Shown piece by piece: positions 16,658 to 24,209 of a stretch of 36,134 bases of DNA. This DNA comes from an uncultured Actinomycetes bacterium. GTDB lineage: Bacteria; Actinomycetota; Actinomycetes; Nanopelagicales; Nanopelagicaceae. Every line of letters begins with the position of its first letter. The first letter of the stretch is position 1. The DNA is taken from positions 1 to 36,134 of the forward strand of contig CAIMSI010000022.1 of assembly GCA_903844115.1 (NCBI GenBank), written 5' to 3'. The position numbers were made by a program, and so were the translations under genes. A model generated the notes under the pieces. The model was not told the origin of the DNA. It saw nothing but the letters and a program-made list of their open reading frames with translations, and searched no databases.

Positions 16658-17167
16658 ATGCCTTTTGCAATTTTAATTGGACCTCCAGGCGCTGGTAAGT
16701 CGACGGTGGGAAGGGCCCTAGCCAAGCGGCTAGCAGTGGATTTTCATGACACTGATCATCTTGTGGAGGAACACGCAAAGAAAAAGATCAGCGAAATATT
16801 CGTTGAAGATGGAGAAAGCGTTTTTCGGGCTATGGAAGAAGTTCAAGTGGCATACGCGCTAGAACATTGCACCGGAGTCATCTCATTAGGAGGTGGAGCG
16901 ATTATGAGTGTTGAGACTCAAGAATTGCTTGCTCCTTTAAAGGAAAAAGTGATTCTCTTAGAGGTGAGCATTTCTCAAGCCGCACCACGTGTGGGTTTTA
17001 ATAAGGATCGACCGATGTTGATGGTCAACCCCCGGCAACAGTGGCAAGCGCTGCTCGAAAAGCGATTACCGATTTATCGATCACTTTCCAGTTTCTCTAT
17101 TTCAACTGATTCAATGAAACCGGTTGAAGTTGCCGAGAAGATTGCCGCGTATTTGGAGAAAAAATGA
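16658..17167 (+). CDS. aroK: Shikimate kinase
   Basis: Phosphorylates shikimate at O3 with ATP; 169 residues. Walker A is GPPGAGKST (8-16). Shikimate contacts are visible as DTDHLVEE, FVEDGESVFRAMEE and the SLGGGAIM loop, and the lid region has FNKDRPML. It starts 5 bp after aroC and its TGA overlaps the aroB ATG by 4 bp, implying coupled translation. Confidence 0.97.
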   Translation: MPFAILIGPPGAGKSTVGRALAKRLAVDFHDTDHLVEEHAKKKISEIFVEDGESVFRAMEEVQVAYALEHCTGVISLGGGAIMSVETQELLAPLKEKVILLEVSISQAAPRVGFNKDRPMLMVNPRQQWQALLEKRLPIYRSLSSFSISTDSMKPVEVAEKIAAYLEKK

Positions 17168-18216
17168 AACATATAGCCGTCAGCGCTGAGCACGAATACC
17201 GTGTTCATCTCAATGTGCACTTCGAAGGTGTTCTCAACGAGATAAGCCAATCCCACAGCAAAGTTTTTGTTATTGCTCCGCAATATATTGTGGACAATTA
17301 CCACCTAACGCAATTTCTGCACGCGCTAGATAATACGACCCTATTTGTGGTCCCTGATGGGGAGCACCAAAAGGACATCTCGGTCATTGATCAAATTTGG
17401 CAAGGCATGGGAGAAGCTGGCCTAACTCGAAGCGATGCACTGGTTGCTATTGGTGGGGGAGCGACAACAGATCTCGGCGGATTTGCAGCGGCAACCTGGT
17501 TGAGGGGAGTGGCTTGGTATGCAATCCCAACTACTTTGGCAGCAATGGTGGATGCTTCAGTGGGCGGTAAGACTGGAATAAATAGCCACATTGGAAAAAA
17601 TCTTATCGGTTCTTTTCATTCCCCACGTGGAGTTCATATCGACCTACGTTTCTTGAAGACGCTTTCAGACAGGGATTTTGCAGCAGGACTAGCTGAGGTG
17701 ATCAAGGTTGGTTTTATTCGCGACTCAGAAATTCTCGATATTTTGCAAAGCCACAATAACGTTTCGAAGGCTCATGAAGTTTCTGAGGAGCTTATATTTC
17801 GCAGCATTGTTGTGAAGGCGGATGTAGTTTCCCAAGATTTCCAAGAGAGCAAACTACGAGAAATACTCAACTACGGACATACCTTCGGGCATGCAATCGA
17901 GAAGATGTCTCACTATGAGATTAGGCATGGTGAGGCGGTTTCAGTCGGACTTGTCTTCGCTGCCGAGCTCTCTGGAAAGCTATTAGGACTCAAAGAAGAA
18001 GTCATTGAACTACATCGCTCAATCTTGCAACAATATGATCTTCCCACGTCCACAAAGATGCCATTCGCTCCGATTCTAGAATTGATGCGCTCAGATAAGA
18101 AGGCAAGAGGTTCATCACTTCGATTTATAGGTCTAAACAGTATCGGGAGCCCCCATTGGCTTGAAGATGTAACCTCCGACATTCTTGAAACCACTTATGA
18201 GAGAATTGCTGAGTGA
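17164..18216 (+). CDS. aroB: 3-Dehydroquinate synthase
   Basis: NAD- and metal-dependent cyclisation of DAHP to 3-dehydroquinate, step two of the shikimate pathway; 350 residues. The NAD-binding segment is VAIGGGATTDLGGFAAATWLRG, followed by IPTTLAAMVDASVGGKTGIN. Expected metal ligands are E178 (GLAEVIKVG), H239 (NYGHTFGHA) and H255 (RHGEAVSVG). It overlaps aroK and aroQ by 4 bp each. Confidence 0.97.
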   Translation: MKHIAVSAEHEYRVHLNVHFEGVLNEISQSHSKVFVIAPQYIVDNYHLTQFLHALDNTTLFVVPDGEHQKDISVIDQIWQGMGEAGLTRSDALVAIGGGATTDLGGFAAATWLRGVAWYAIPTTLAAMVDASVGGKTGINSHIGKNLIGSFHSPRGVHIDLRFLKTLSDRDFAAGLAEVIKVGFIRDSEILDILQSHNNVSKAHEVSEELIFRSIVVKADVVSQDFQESKLREILNYGHTFGHAIEKMSHYEIRHGEAVSVGLVFAAELSGKLLGLKEEVIELHRSILQQYDLPTSTKMPFAPILELMRSDKKARGSSLRFIGLNSIGSPHWLEDVTSDILETTYERIAE

Positions 18217-18653
18217 AAAATACGAAGGTCTTAGTACTCAACGGTCCCAATCTTGGGCGACTAGATTTACGCGACACCTCAATTTATGGAAACCTTGATT
18301 TTCCAGCTTTGAAACTATTCATAGAAAAATGCGCTGTGGATGTTGGTTTGGTGGCAGATGTTCGGCAAAGTGATAGCGAAGTAGACATTATTCAATGGCT
18401 TCATGAGGCTGCTGAGGCAAAAATCCCTGTGGTTATCAATCCGGCGGCATTCACTCATTACTCCTACGCAATCCGAGATGCAGCGGAAATGTTGAGTGTC
18501 CCTTTAATTGAGGTGCACATCAGCAATCCACTGCGCCGTGAAGAGTTTCGCCATACATCAGTTATTTCTGGAATAGCAACGGGAACAATTGCCGGATTTG
18601 GCCCAGATTCCTATCGCCTTGCGCTCATCGCGCTCAAAGATCTGCTCAAGTAG
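18213..18653 (+). CDS. aroQ: Type II 3-dehydroquinate dehydratase
   Basis: Dehydrates 3-dehydroquinate to 3-dehydroshikimate; 146 residues, the usual size of the dodecameric type II enzyme. The active-site loop carries LNGPNLGRLDLRDTSIYG with catalytic R20 and Y25, followed by INPAAFTHYSYAIRDA and the substrate-binding H102 in EVHISN. The start is a GTG overlapping the aroB stop (GTGA). In Mycobacterium a pepQ gene separates this gene from efp; here it is absent. Confidence 0.96.
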   Translation: MKNTKVLVLNGPNLGRLDLRDTSIYGNLDFPALKLFIEKCAVDVGLVADVRQSDSEVDIIQWLHEAAEAKIPVVINPAAFTHYSYAIRDAAEMLSVPLIEVHISNPLRREEFRHTSVISGIATGTIAGFGPDSYRLALIALKDLLK

Positions 18654-18657
18654 TACC

Positions 18658-18672
18658 AATACCTCGGGTATT
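18658..18672 (+). other. Small perfect hairpin in the aroQ-efp gap
   Basis: AATACC-TCG-GGTATT forms a 6-bp stem with a 3-nt loop just after the aroQ stop. A run of seven T lies 19 nt further on (18692-18698), too far for a standard intrinsic terminator. TATTCT (18669-18674) inside the right arm also fits a -10 element that would give efp a leader of about 38 nt. It may be a weak terminator, a promoter, or neither. Confidence 0.35.
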
Positions 18673-18718
18673 CTTCGGGGCTGGTAAATCATTTTTTTGA
18701 AAAGAACGGGTTGAAGAC

Positions 18719-19279
18719 ATGGCAACAACAAATGACCTTAAGAATGGAATGACCCTCGACATCGATGGTCAACTCTGGACTGTTATCGAGTTCCAACATG
18801 TAAAGCCTGGAAAAGGCCCTGCCTTTGTCCGCACGAAGATGCGCCAGGTACTCACGGGCAAGGTTGTTGAAAAGACATTCAATGCCGGAGTCAAAGTAGA
18901 AGTTGCAGTACTCGAGAAGCGGGATATGACATTCCTATATCGCGATGGTGATGACTTTATGTTTATGGATGCTAAGAATTTTGATCAGATTTCAGTACCT
19001 GAGTCGGTTGTTGGTGATTCTGTAAACTTCATGTTAGAAAATTGCGAGGCAATCGTTGCTATGCACGAAGGAAGTCCTTTATATATAGAGTTAAACGCAT
19101 CAGTTGAACTCGTTGTTACGTACACCGAGCCTGGACTCCAAGGCGATCGCTCCTCTGGTGGAACTAAGCCTGCAACTGTGGAGACAGGGATTACTGTACA
19201 AGTTCCACTTTTCATAAAACAGGATGAGAAAATCTTGGTGGATACTCGTAATGGGTCTTATCTCGGCCGCGCTAATTAA
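18719..19279 (+). CDS. efp: Elongation factor P (PGKGP-loop subfamily)
   Basis: Relieves ribosome stalling at polyproline; 186 residues in three beta-barrel domains. The tip of domain I reads H-V-K-P30-G31-K32-G33-P34, the palindromic PGKGP loop of the actinobacterial subfamily, in which the tip lysine is known to work without modification. This fits the absence of epmA/epmB or deoxyhypusine-type genes nearby, though the window is too small to exclude them. Domain III has the family block [19 protein letters not shown] and the end [10 protein letters not shown]. No good Shine-Dalgarno is seen, but the N-terminus matches the family exactly. Confidence 0.97.
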   Translation: MATTNDLKNGMTLDIDGQLWTVIEFQHVKPGKGPAFVRTKMRQVLTGKVVEKTFNAGVKVEVAVLEKRDMTFLYRDGDDFMFMDAKNFDQISVPESVVGDSVNFMLENCEAIVAMHEGSPLYIELNASVELVVTYTEPGLQGDRSSGGTKPATVETGITVQVPLFIKQDEKILVDTRNGSYLGRAN

Positions 19280-19300
19280 CGCGATAGGGATTCTAAAAAT

Positions 19301-19708
19301 ATGAGCGCAAGGCGCAAGGCTAGAAAGCGTGCGTTGGACTTTCTTTATGAGGCCGATATCCGCAAGGCGCTGGCGCTGGATCTCTTTCATAGCAGGCCTG
19401 TTTTAGAGCTTTCCGAAAGTGTTTATGTCGAGGTCTTATTGAACGGCGTCACCGAGCACCTGTCGAAAATTGATGAGCTCATTATTACTTATGCACAGGG
19501 ATGGGATTTGGATCGAATGCCATCCATTGATCGCAACCTCTTACGGATTGCTCTGTTCGAAATTTTATGGAAAGAAGAGCTTGATGACAAAGTGGCCGTG
19601 TCAGAGGCTGTTTCTTTGGCGAAAGAACTTTCAACAGATGAATCCTCTGGCTACATCAACGGAGTACTTGGTCGGATCATCGCTCTTAAGCCTTCTTTGG
19701 CGTTGTAA
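19301..19708 (+). CDS. nusB: Transcription antitermination factor NusB
   Basis: All-helical RNA-binding factor that joins NusE/S10 at boxA for rRNA antitermination; 135 residues. Signatures: RRKARKRALDFLYEADIR at the N-terminus, then WDLDRMPSIDRNLLRIALFEILW and VAVSEAVSLAKELSTDESSGYINGVLGRI. It follows efp by 21 bp, with a weak AGGGA ribosome site (19286-19290). Its last 23 bases overlap, tail to tail, the 3' end of bldD on the other strand. Confidence 0.96.
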   Translation: MSARRKARKRALDFLYEADIRKALALDLFHSRPVLELSESVYVEVLLNGVTEHLSKIDELIITYAQGWDLDRMPSIDRNLLRIALFEILWKEELDDKVAVSEAVSLAKELSTDESSGYINGVLGRIIALKPSLAL

Positions 19709-20198
19709 AGAGTAATCCGTAAGCCTCTAATCCAGACTGAAGTTGGGAATGTGGAATTTGAACCGCGGCCGACAAAGCGAGAGAGTCAGAAGCGCGAACC
19801 GATAGAACTTCACCGTTCCAGTCTCGTCTTGCGTTGCAGATACTGCTAATAAAGCGTTGCAAGGGAGCAAGTGAGGGTTCTGGAGAGTCTTTAACCCGGC
19901 GGATATCGAAGGTGAGCCGGTCTGCTTTGACTTCCAATGGTGGGGTTATGCCGAGCAATTCATCTAGGGGAACTTTATAAAAGGCAGCGAGTGAGATTGC
20001 TTTGTTGAGGGACAAGGCGCGGTCGCAGCGTTCATAAGAGCCAATAACAACGGCCTTCCATTTCCCAGAAGAAGCCTGTTCTACATCCTTAAGGGTCCAG
20101 CCTTTGGATTTTCGGATTCTGCGTATGGAAGCGGCGAGGGCTTCGATGGTCGGTGCGTCAATGGTGAGCGAACTAAGTTCAGTTTTATTTTTATTCAT
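19686..20198 (-). CDS. bldD: BldD-family c-di-GMP-responsive transcription regulator
   Basis: A 170-residue regulator, nearly the length of Streptomyces BldD (167). Residues about 17-85 form an XRE-type helix-turn-helix (SIRRIRKSKGWTLKDVE, then GSYERCDRALSLNKAISLAAFYKVPLDELL). The C-terminal domain carries the complete BldD c-di-GMP signature RxD-X8-RxxD: R124-x-D126 and R135-x-x-D138. In Streptomyces, c-di-GMP-bridged BldD dimers repress development genes; the role in this organism is unknown. It sits between nusB and pyrR as in Streptomyces, but here points the opposite way. The ATG at 20198 is preceded by TACCGT at the leaderless spacing. Confidence 0.92.
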   Translation of the reverse strand: MNKNKTELSSLTIDAPTIEALAASIRRIRKSKGWTLKDVEQASSGKWKAVVIGSYERCDRALSLNKAISLAAFYKVPLDELLGITPPLEVKADRLTFDIRRVKDSPEPSLAPLQRFISSICNARRDWNGEVLSVRASDSLALSAAVQIPHSQLQSGLEAYGLLFTTPKKA

Positions 20199-20210
20199 GC
20201 GTGGACGGTA
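20199..20210 (-). promoter_or_regulatory. Candidate -10 element for leaderless bldD transcript
   Basis: On the minus strand TACCGT (20210 down to 20205) fits TANNNT and is separated by exactly 6 nt (20204-20199) from the ATG at 20198. No Shine-Dalgarno is present. No convincing -35 is visible. Confidence 0.5.
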
Positions 20211-20250
20211 GCCCTCGTGGCGAAATTACGCTTTTTCTATCCACAGGTGG

Positions 20251-20256
20251 TATTTT
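20251..20256 (+). promoter_or_regulatory. Possible -10 element for the pyr operon
   Basis: TATTTT fits TANNNT and would place the transcript start near 20263, giving a leader of about 60 nt that contains the complete PyrR hairpin. The -35 is unconvincing, so this is weak. The element lies inside the dyad GGTA-TTTT-TACC (20249-20260). Confidence 0.25.
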
Positions 20257-20296
20257 TACCCCCGCAAGGCAGTCTGTTTTAAAACCCTTTAACGAT

Positions 20297-20320
20297 CCGT
20301 CCAGTGAGGCGGCGAAGGAG
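20297..20320 (+). promoter_or_regulatory. PyrR-binding RNA hairpin next to the pyrR ribosome site
   Basis: The transcript can fold CCGUC-CAGUGA-GGCGG (20297-20312): a 5-bp stem, including one U-G pair, closing the hexaloop CAGUGA. This fits the PyrR anti-antiterminator loop consensus CNGNGA and its GUC/GGC flanks. The Shine-Dalgarno AAGGAG (20315-20320) begins 3 nt after the stem, and ATG is at 20326. No terminator/antiterminator pair is visible. The layout therefore suggests translational repression: UMP-bound PyrR would hold the hairpin and block ribosome entry, as described for mycobacteria. Confidence 0.75.
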
Positions 20321-20325
20321 CTTAG

Positions 20326-20853
20326 ATGAGTGCTATTTTGGAGTCGGCCGACATAGATCGCGCCTTAAAACGTATCTCCCATGAAATTATTGAACGCAAC
20401 CACGGTCTTGAATCAGTGGTGCTGCTGGGAATCCCAACACGAGGAGCGTTTTTAGCAACACGCCTGGCGCAGATACTTAAAAGCTTAGGCAACGAAGTTC
20501 CGGTGGGAACTCTGGATATCACGATGCATCGCGATGATCTTCGACTTCGTCCGCCGCGACCACTTTTATCCACGCTTCTTCCACCTGGGGGAATTGAAGG
20601 CAAGCACGTTGTTCTAGTTGATGACGTTCTCTTTTCCGGTAGAACAATCCGCGCAGCTTTAGATGCACTGGGTGAATTGGGCAGACCAAAGACCGTCCAA
20701 TTGGCAGTCCTGGTTGATAGAGGCCATCGCGAGCTACCAATTCGGGCCGATTATGTGGGAAAGAATTTACCAACATCTTCCAATGAAAGCGTCAAGGTTT
20801 CATTGCTAGAAGTAGACGGTCATGATTCTGTGGAAATCACTGGTGCACGATGA
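20326..20853 (+). CDS. pyrR: PyrR bifunctional pyr regulator / uracil phosphoribosyltransferase
   Basis: A 175-residue type I phosphoribosyltransferase with the PRPP loop [21 protein letters not shown] and the PyrR-specific segment [12 protein letters not shown]. PyrR binds pyr mRNA when UMP is high and may also convert uracil plus PRPP to UMP. It heads an uninterrupted pyr gene run and overlaps pyrB by 4 bp. The candidate RNA target lies directly before its own ribosome site, so autoregulation with coupled control of the downstream genes is likely. Confidence 0.96.
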   Translation: MSAILESADIDRALKRISHEIIERNHGLESVVLLGIPTRGAFLATRLAQILKSLGNEVPVGTLDITMHRDDLRLRPPRPLLSTLLPPGGIEGKHVVLVDDVLFSGRTIRAALDALGELGRPKTVQLAVLVDRGHRELPIRADYVGKNLPTSSNESVKVSLLEVDGHDSVEITGAR

Positions 20854-21800
20854 AGAATCAACTACTGTCAATAAATGACTTGTCGCACGAAGATGTGATT
20901 GCGATATTGGCTACAGCAACCCAGCTTGAAAAGATTACGACTGGCCCAACGAAGAAGTTACCAACGTTACGAGGTCGAACTGTGGTCAATCTCTTTTTTG
21001 AAGATTCTACTCGGACTCGTATTTCATTTGAGACAGCAGCAAAGCGACTGTCGGCTGATGTAATAAATTTTTCTGCAAAAGGTTCAAGTGTCAGCAAAGG
21101 TGAGAGTTTGAAAGACACTGCTCAAACGCTCCAAGCAATGGGGGCGGATGCGGTTGTTATTAGACATGGCTCATCGGGGGCAGCCCAGCGCCTAGCCGAC
21201 TCTGGTTGGATAAATGCAACAGTAATTAATGCTGGAGATGGAACTCACGAACACCCGACACAAGCGTTGCTTGATGCATATACAATTTCGAAGAGGTTTC
21301 CTGACAATAATCGGGACTTCTCGTCACTTAAAATCGCGATTGTAGGAGATATTCTGCACTCCCGCGTGGCTCGCTCAAATGTGTTGCTCTTAACGATGAT
21401 GGGCGCCAAGGTAACCTTGATAGCTCCTCCTACATTGCTTCCTGTTGGAGTTGAAAAATGGCCCGTGAATATTTCGTATGATCTTGATGCCGAGCTAGAG
21501 TCTTTTGATGTAGTAATGATGCTTCGAATTCAATTAGAACGTATGAGCAATTATTATTTTCCTAGCGAAAGAGAATATGCACGCCGTTATGGCCTCAACG
21601 AAACAAGGCTAAAGCGTATGAAGAAAAATTCGATAGTAATGCATCCAGGGCCAATGAATCGCGGTCTTGAGATTTCAGCGGCTTCTGCTGATTCTGCGCG
21701 TTCGGTGATAATTGATCAGGTCGGTAACGGTGTTGTTACTCGGATGGCCGTTCTATATTTACTCCTTGGCGGGGCGACACTTTCGGAGGTTCTCTCATGA
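20850..21800 (+). CDS. pyrB: Aspartate carbamoyltransferase catalytic chain
   Basis: Condenses carbamoyl phosphate and aspartate, the committed pyrimidine step; 316 residues. The carbamoyl-phosphate signature is S53-T-R-T-R57 in [13 protein letters not shown], with K83 on the 80s loop ([11 protein letters not shown]) and H135-P-T-Q138. The aspartate side has MMLRIQLER and a conserved MHPGPMNRG. No pyrI regulatory chain is present. It overlaps pyrR and pyrC by 4 bp each. Confidence 0.97.
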   Translation: MKNQLLSINDLSHEDVIAILATATQLEKITTGPTKKLPTLRGRTVVNLFFEDSTRTRISFETAAKRLSADVINFSAKGSSVSKGESLKDTAQTLQAMGADAVVIRHGSSGAAQRLADSGWINATVINAGDGTHEHPTQALLDAYTISKRFPDNNRDFSSLKIAIVGDILHSRVARSNVLLLTMMGAKVTLIAPPTLLPVGVEKWPVNISYDLDAELESFDVVMMLRIQLERMSNYYFPSEREYARRYGLNETRLKRMKKNSIVMHPGPMNRGLEISAASADSARSVIIDQVGNGVVTRMAVLYLLLGGATLSEVLS

Positions 21801-23086
21801 AGTACACATTAAAGAACGTCTCATTGCCAAACGGTGATCGCACAAATGTCGTGGTATCTGGGGAATTAATCAGCGCGATAGGACAGAGCACTGAAGGTGA
21901 AGTAATTGATTGCACAAACCTCATGGTTCTTCCTGGTCTTGTAGATTTACATACGCATCTGCGTGAACCTGGAAAGGAAGATTCTGAGACGGTTTTATCT
22001 GGTTCACAATCTGCAGTAATGGGTGGCTTTACCGCGGTATCAGCTATGGCCAATACCTCTCCAGTTGCCGATACGGCAGGAGTTGTTGAGCAAGTATTTC
22101 GACTCGGGAAAGAAGCAGGTTTGTGCGCGGTTTATCCGGTAGGAGCTGTCACTGTTGGGCTAGCGGGAGAACGTTTAGCCGAACTAGGGGCTATGGCCGA
22201 CAGCGCAGCTCAAGTTCGGGTCTTCAGCGACGATGGAAAATGCGTCAGTGATCCATTAGTGATGCGACGCGCATTGGAATATGTAAAATCATTCAACGGT
22301 GTTATCGCCCAGCATGCGCAAGATCCTAGACTTACTGAACACGCGCAAATGAACGAGGGTGAGGTTTCCTCTCGCTTAGGACTGAGCGGATGGCCAGCGG
22401 TTGCCGAGGAAGCGATTATTGCTAGAGATATTCTTCTTGCAGATCACGTGAAAAGTCGCTTACACATTTGCCATCTCACCACAAAGGGTGGTGTTGAACT
22501 GGTGCGATGGGCAAAGTCCCAAGGAATTAACGTAACTGCCGAAGTTACTCCACATCATTTACTTCTAACAGATGATTTGGTAGAAAGTTATGACCCTGTA
22601 TATAAAGTAAATCCACCTCTGCGCACTTCGCAAGATGTTATGGCTTTGCGAGCAGGGCTTGCCGATGGCACAATCGATATCGTTGCGACCGACCATGCAC
22701 CACATCCGGCAGAAGAAAAAGAGTGCGAATGGAGCGCAGCCTCCTTTGGAATGCTTGGGTTGGAGACCGCCTTGTCGGTGGTTGCCAAAACTATGGTGAG
22801 CGAAGGTTTGATGAGTTGGGAAGACGTTGTCCGAGTTATGTCTACCAATCCCGCTCGTATCGGTGGATACGCAAGGCAAGGACAGCAAATCCTTGTTGGA
22901 TCGCCAGCAAATCTGACAGTGATTAATCCCACCGAAAGCTGGAGCGTGGATAAGGAGAAGTTGCTATCAAAAAGTCGAAATACTCCGTTCCATGGTCATG
23001 TTCTGCCGGTTAAGGTTGTACATACAATCTTTGAAGGCGTGATTGTTGTGAAAGATGGAAAATTGACAGGTAAGAAGCATGAGTAA
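21797..23086 (+). CDS. pyrC: Dihydroorotase (class I)
   Basis: Cyclises carbamoyl aspartate to dihydroorotate; 429 residues of the amidohydrolase superfamily. Metal-binding residues are H52-T-H54 in [21 protein letters not shown], and D299 in VATDHAPH. The substrate-binding MANTSPV segment is near residue 90. The length and HLREPG motif indicate the longer class I enzyme rather than the E. coli type. It overlaps pyrB by 4 bp and carA by 8 bp. Confidence 0.97.
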   Translation: MKYTLKNVSLPNGDRTNVVVSGELISAIGQSTEGEVIDCTNLMVLPGLVDLHTHLREPGKEDSETVLSGSQSAVMGGFTAVSAMANTSPVADTAGVVEQVFRLGKEAGLCAVYPVGAVTVGLAGERLAELGAMADSAAQVRVFSDDGKCVSDPLVMRRALEYVKSFNGVIAQHAQDPRLTEHAQMNEGEVSSRLGLSGWPAVAEEAIIARDILLADHVKSRLHICHLTTKGGVELVRWAKSQGINVTAEVTPHHLLLTDDLVESYDPVYKVNPPLRTSQDVMALRAGLADGTIDIVATDHAPHPAEEKECEWSAASFGMLGLETALSVVAKTMVSEGLMSWEDVVRVMSTNPARIGGYARQGQQILVGSPANLTVINPTESWSVDKEKLLSKSRNTPFHGHVLPVKVVHTIFEGVIVVKDGKLTGKKHE

Positions 23087-24209
23087 GGCATACCTAGTTC
23101 TCGATGACGGCGCAATTTTTGAAGGTGAATCTTGGGCTTGCTTGGGCGAGACATTTGGTGAAGCAGTCTTCTCAACAGGTATGACCGGCTATCAAGAAAC
23201 ACTTACCGATCCGTCGTATCACAAACAGGTCGTAATCATGACGGCGCCTCACATTGGAAATACCGGAATGAATCATTTCGATCAGGAGTCTAAGAAGATT
23301 TGGGTTTCTGGGTTTGTTGTGAGAAATCCTTCTCCTCGTGTGAGTAATTGGAGATCGGAAATTTCCCTTGAAGATTCTTTGGTGGATGCTGGTGTAGTCG
23401 GCATTCAAGGCGTTGATACGCGCGCGATAACTCGACATTTGCGCGATAGAGGTTCAATGCGTGTCGGAATATTTTCTGGTGAAGTTCATTCTCGTGAACA
23501 AATGGTAATCAAAGTTCGGCAATCACCTGTAATGAGTGGAGCATTTCTGGCTGCGGATGTTTCAACTCAAGAGAAATACATTGTTCCTGTGCCGGCAGGT
23601 GTAACTAAGAAATTTGTTGTGGCGGCTCTTGATTTAGGAATTAAGTCCGCTACGCCGCGACATATGGCACAACGCGGTATCGAGGTTCATGTTTTCCCAG
23701 TTTCATCCAACAAAGAAGAGATTCTTGCTATCAACCCGGATGGTGTATTTCTATCCAATGGCCCAGGAGATCCCGCAGCGATGACGGAAATGGTTGAACT
23801 GGTGAGAGAATTTCTTCTCGACTCAATGCCACTATTTGGTATCTGTTTCGGTCATCAAATATTGGGACGAGCTTTAGGTTTTGAGACTTATAAATTGCCA
23901 TTTGGTCATCGGGGAATTAATCAACCAGTACAAAACATAAAAGACGGAACTGTTGAAATCACCGCGCATAATCATGGGTTTGCGGTAGCTGCGCCGATTG
24001 ATTCAAACTTCACGACTGTTTTTGGCGCCGGATATGTGAGCCATATTTGTCTCAATGATGGCGTTGTCGAAGGTCTTGAGTTACTTGAGCGACCAGCGTT
24101 TAGCGTTCAATATCATCCCGAATCAGCCGCGGGTCCTCACGATGCTTCATATCTTTTTGATCACTTCGTGGACATGATGGCGAAGGAGAAGGCGAAACAC
24201 CATGCCTAA
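23079..24209 (+). CDS. carA: Carbamoyl-phosphate synthase small (glutaminase) chain
   Basis: Supplies ammonia from glutamine to CarB; 376 residues. The N-terminal CPSase small-chain domain ([15 protein letters not shown]-like, then [14 protein letters not shown] and [14 protein letters not shown]) is followed by a class I glutamine amidotransferase domain with nucleophile C256 (FGICFGHQ) and H346/E348 (QYHPES). It overlaps pyrC and carB by 8 bp each. Confidence 0.98.
   Translation: MSKAYLVLDDGAIFEGESWACLGETFGEAVFSTGMTGYQETLTDPSYHKQVVIMTAPHIGNTGMNHFDQESKKIWVSGFVVRNPSPRVSNWRSEISLEDSLVDAGVVGIQGVDTRAITRHLRDRGSMRVGIFSGEVHSREQMVIKVRQSPVMSGAFLAADVSTQEKYIVPVPAGVTKKFVVAALDLGIKSATPRHMAQRGIEVHVFPVSSNKEEILAINPDGVFLSNGPGDPAAMTEMVELVREFLLDSMPLFGICFGHQILGRALGFETYKLPFGHRGINQPVQNIKDGTVEITAHNHGFAVAAPIDSNFTTVFGAGYVSHICLNDGVVEGLELLERPAFSVQYHPESAAGPHDASYLFDHFVDMMAKEKAKHHA

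Noticed and set aside
18658-18698. Intrinsic terminator after aroQ
   Set aside because: The 6-bp stem and the seven-T run are separated by 19 nt, too far for a standard terminator; kept only as a hairpin of unknown role.
20249-20260. GGTA-TTTT-TACC dyad as a BldD operator
   Set aside because: It holds at most a half-match (TTACCC at its right end) to the known BldD palindrome TNACNC-N-GNGTNA; the second half is missing.
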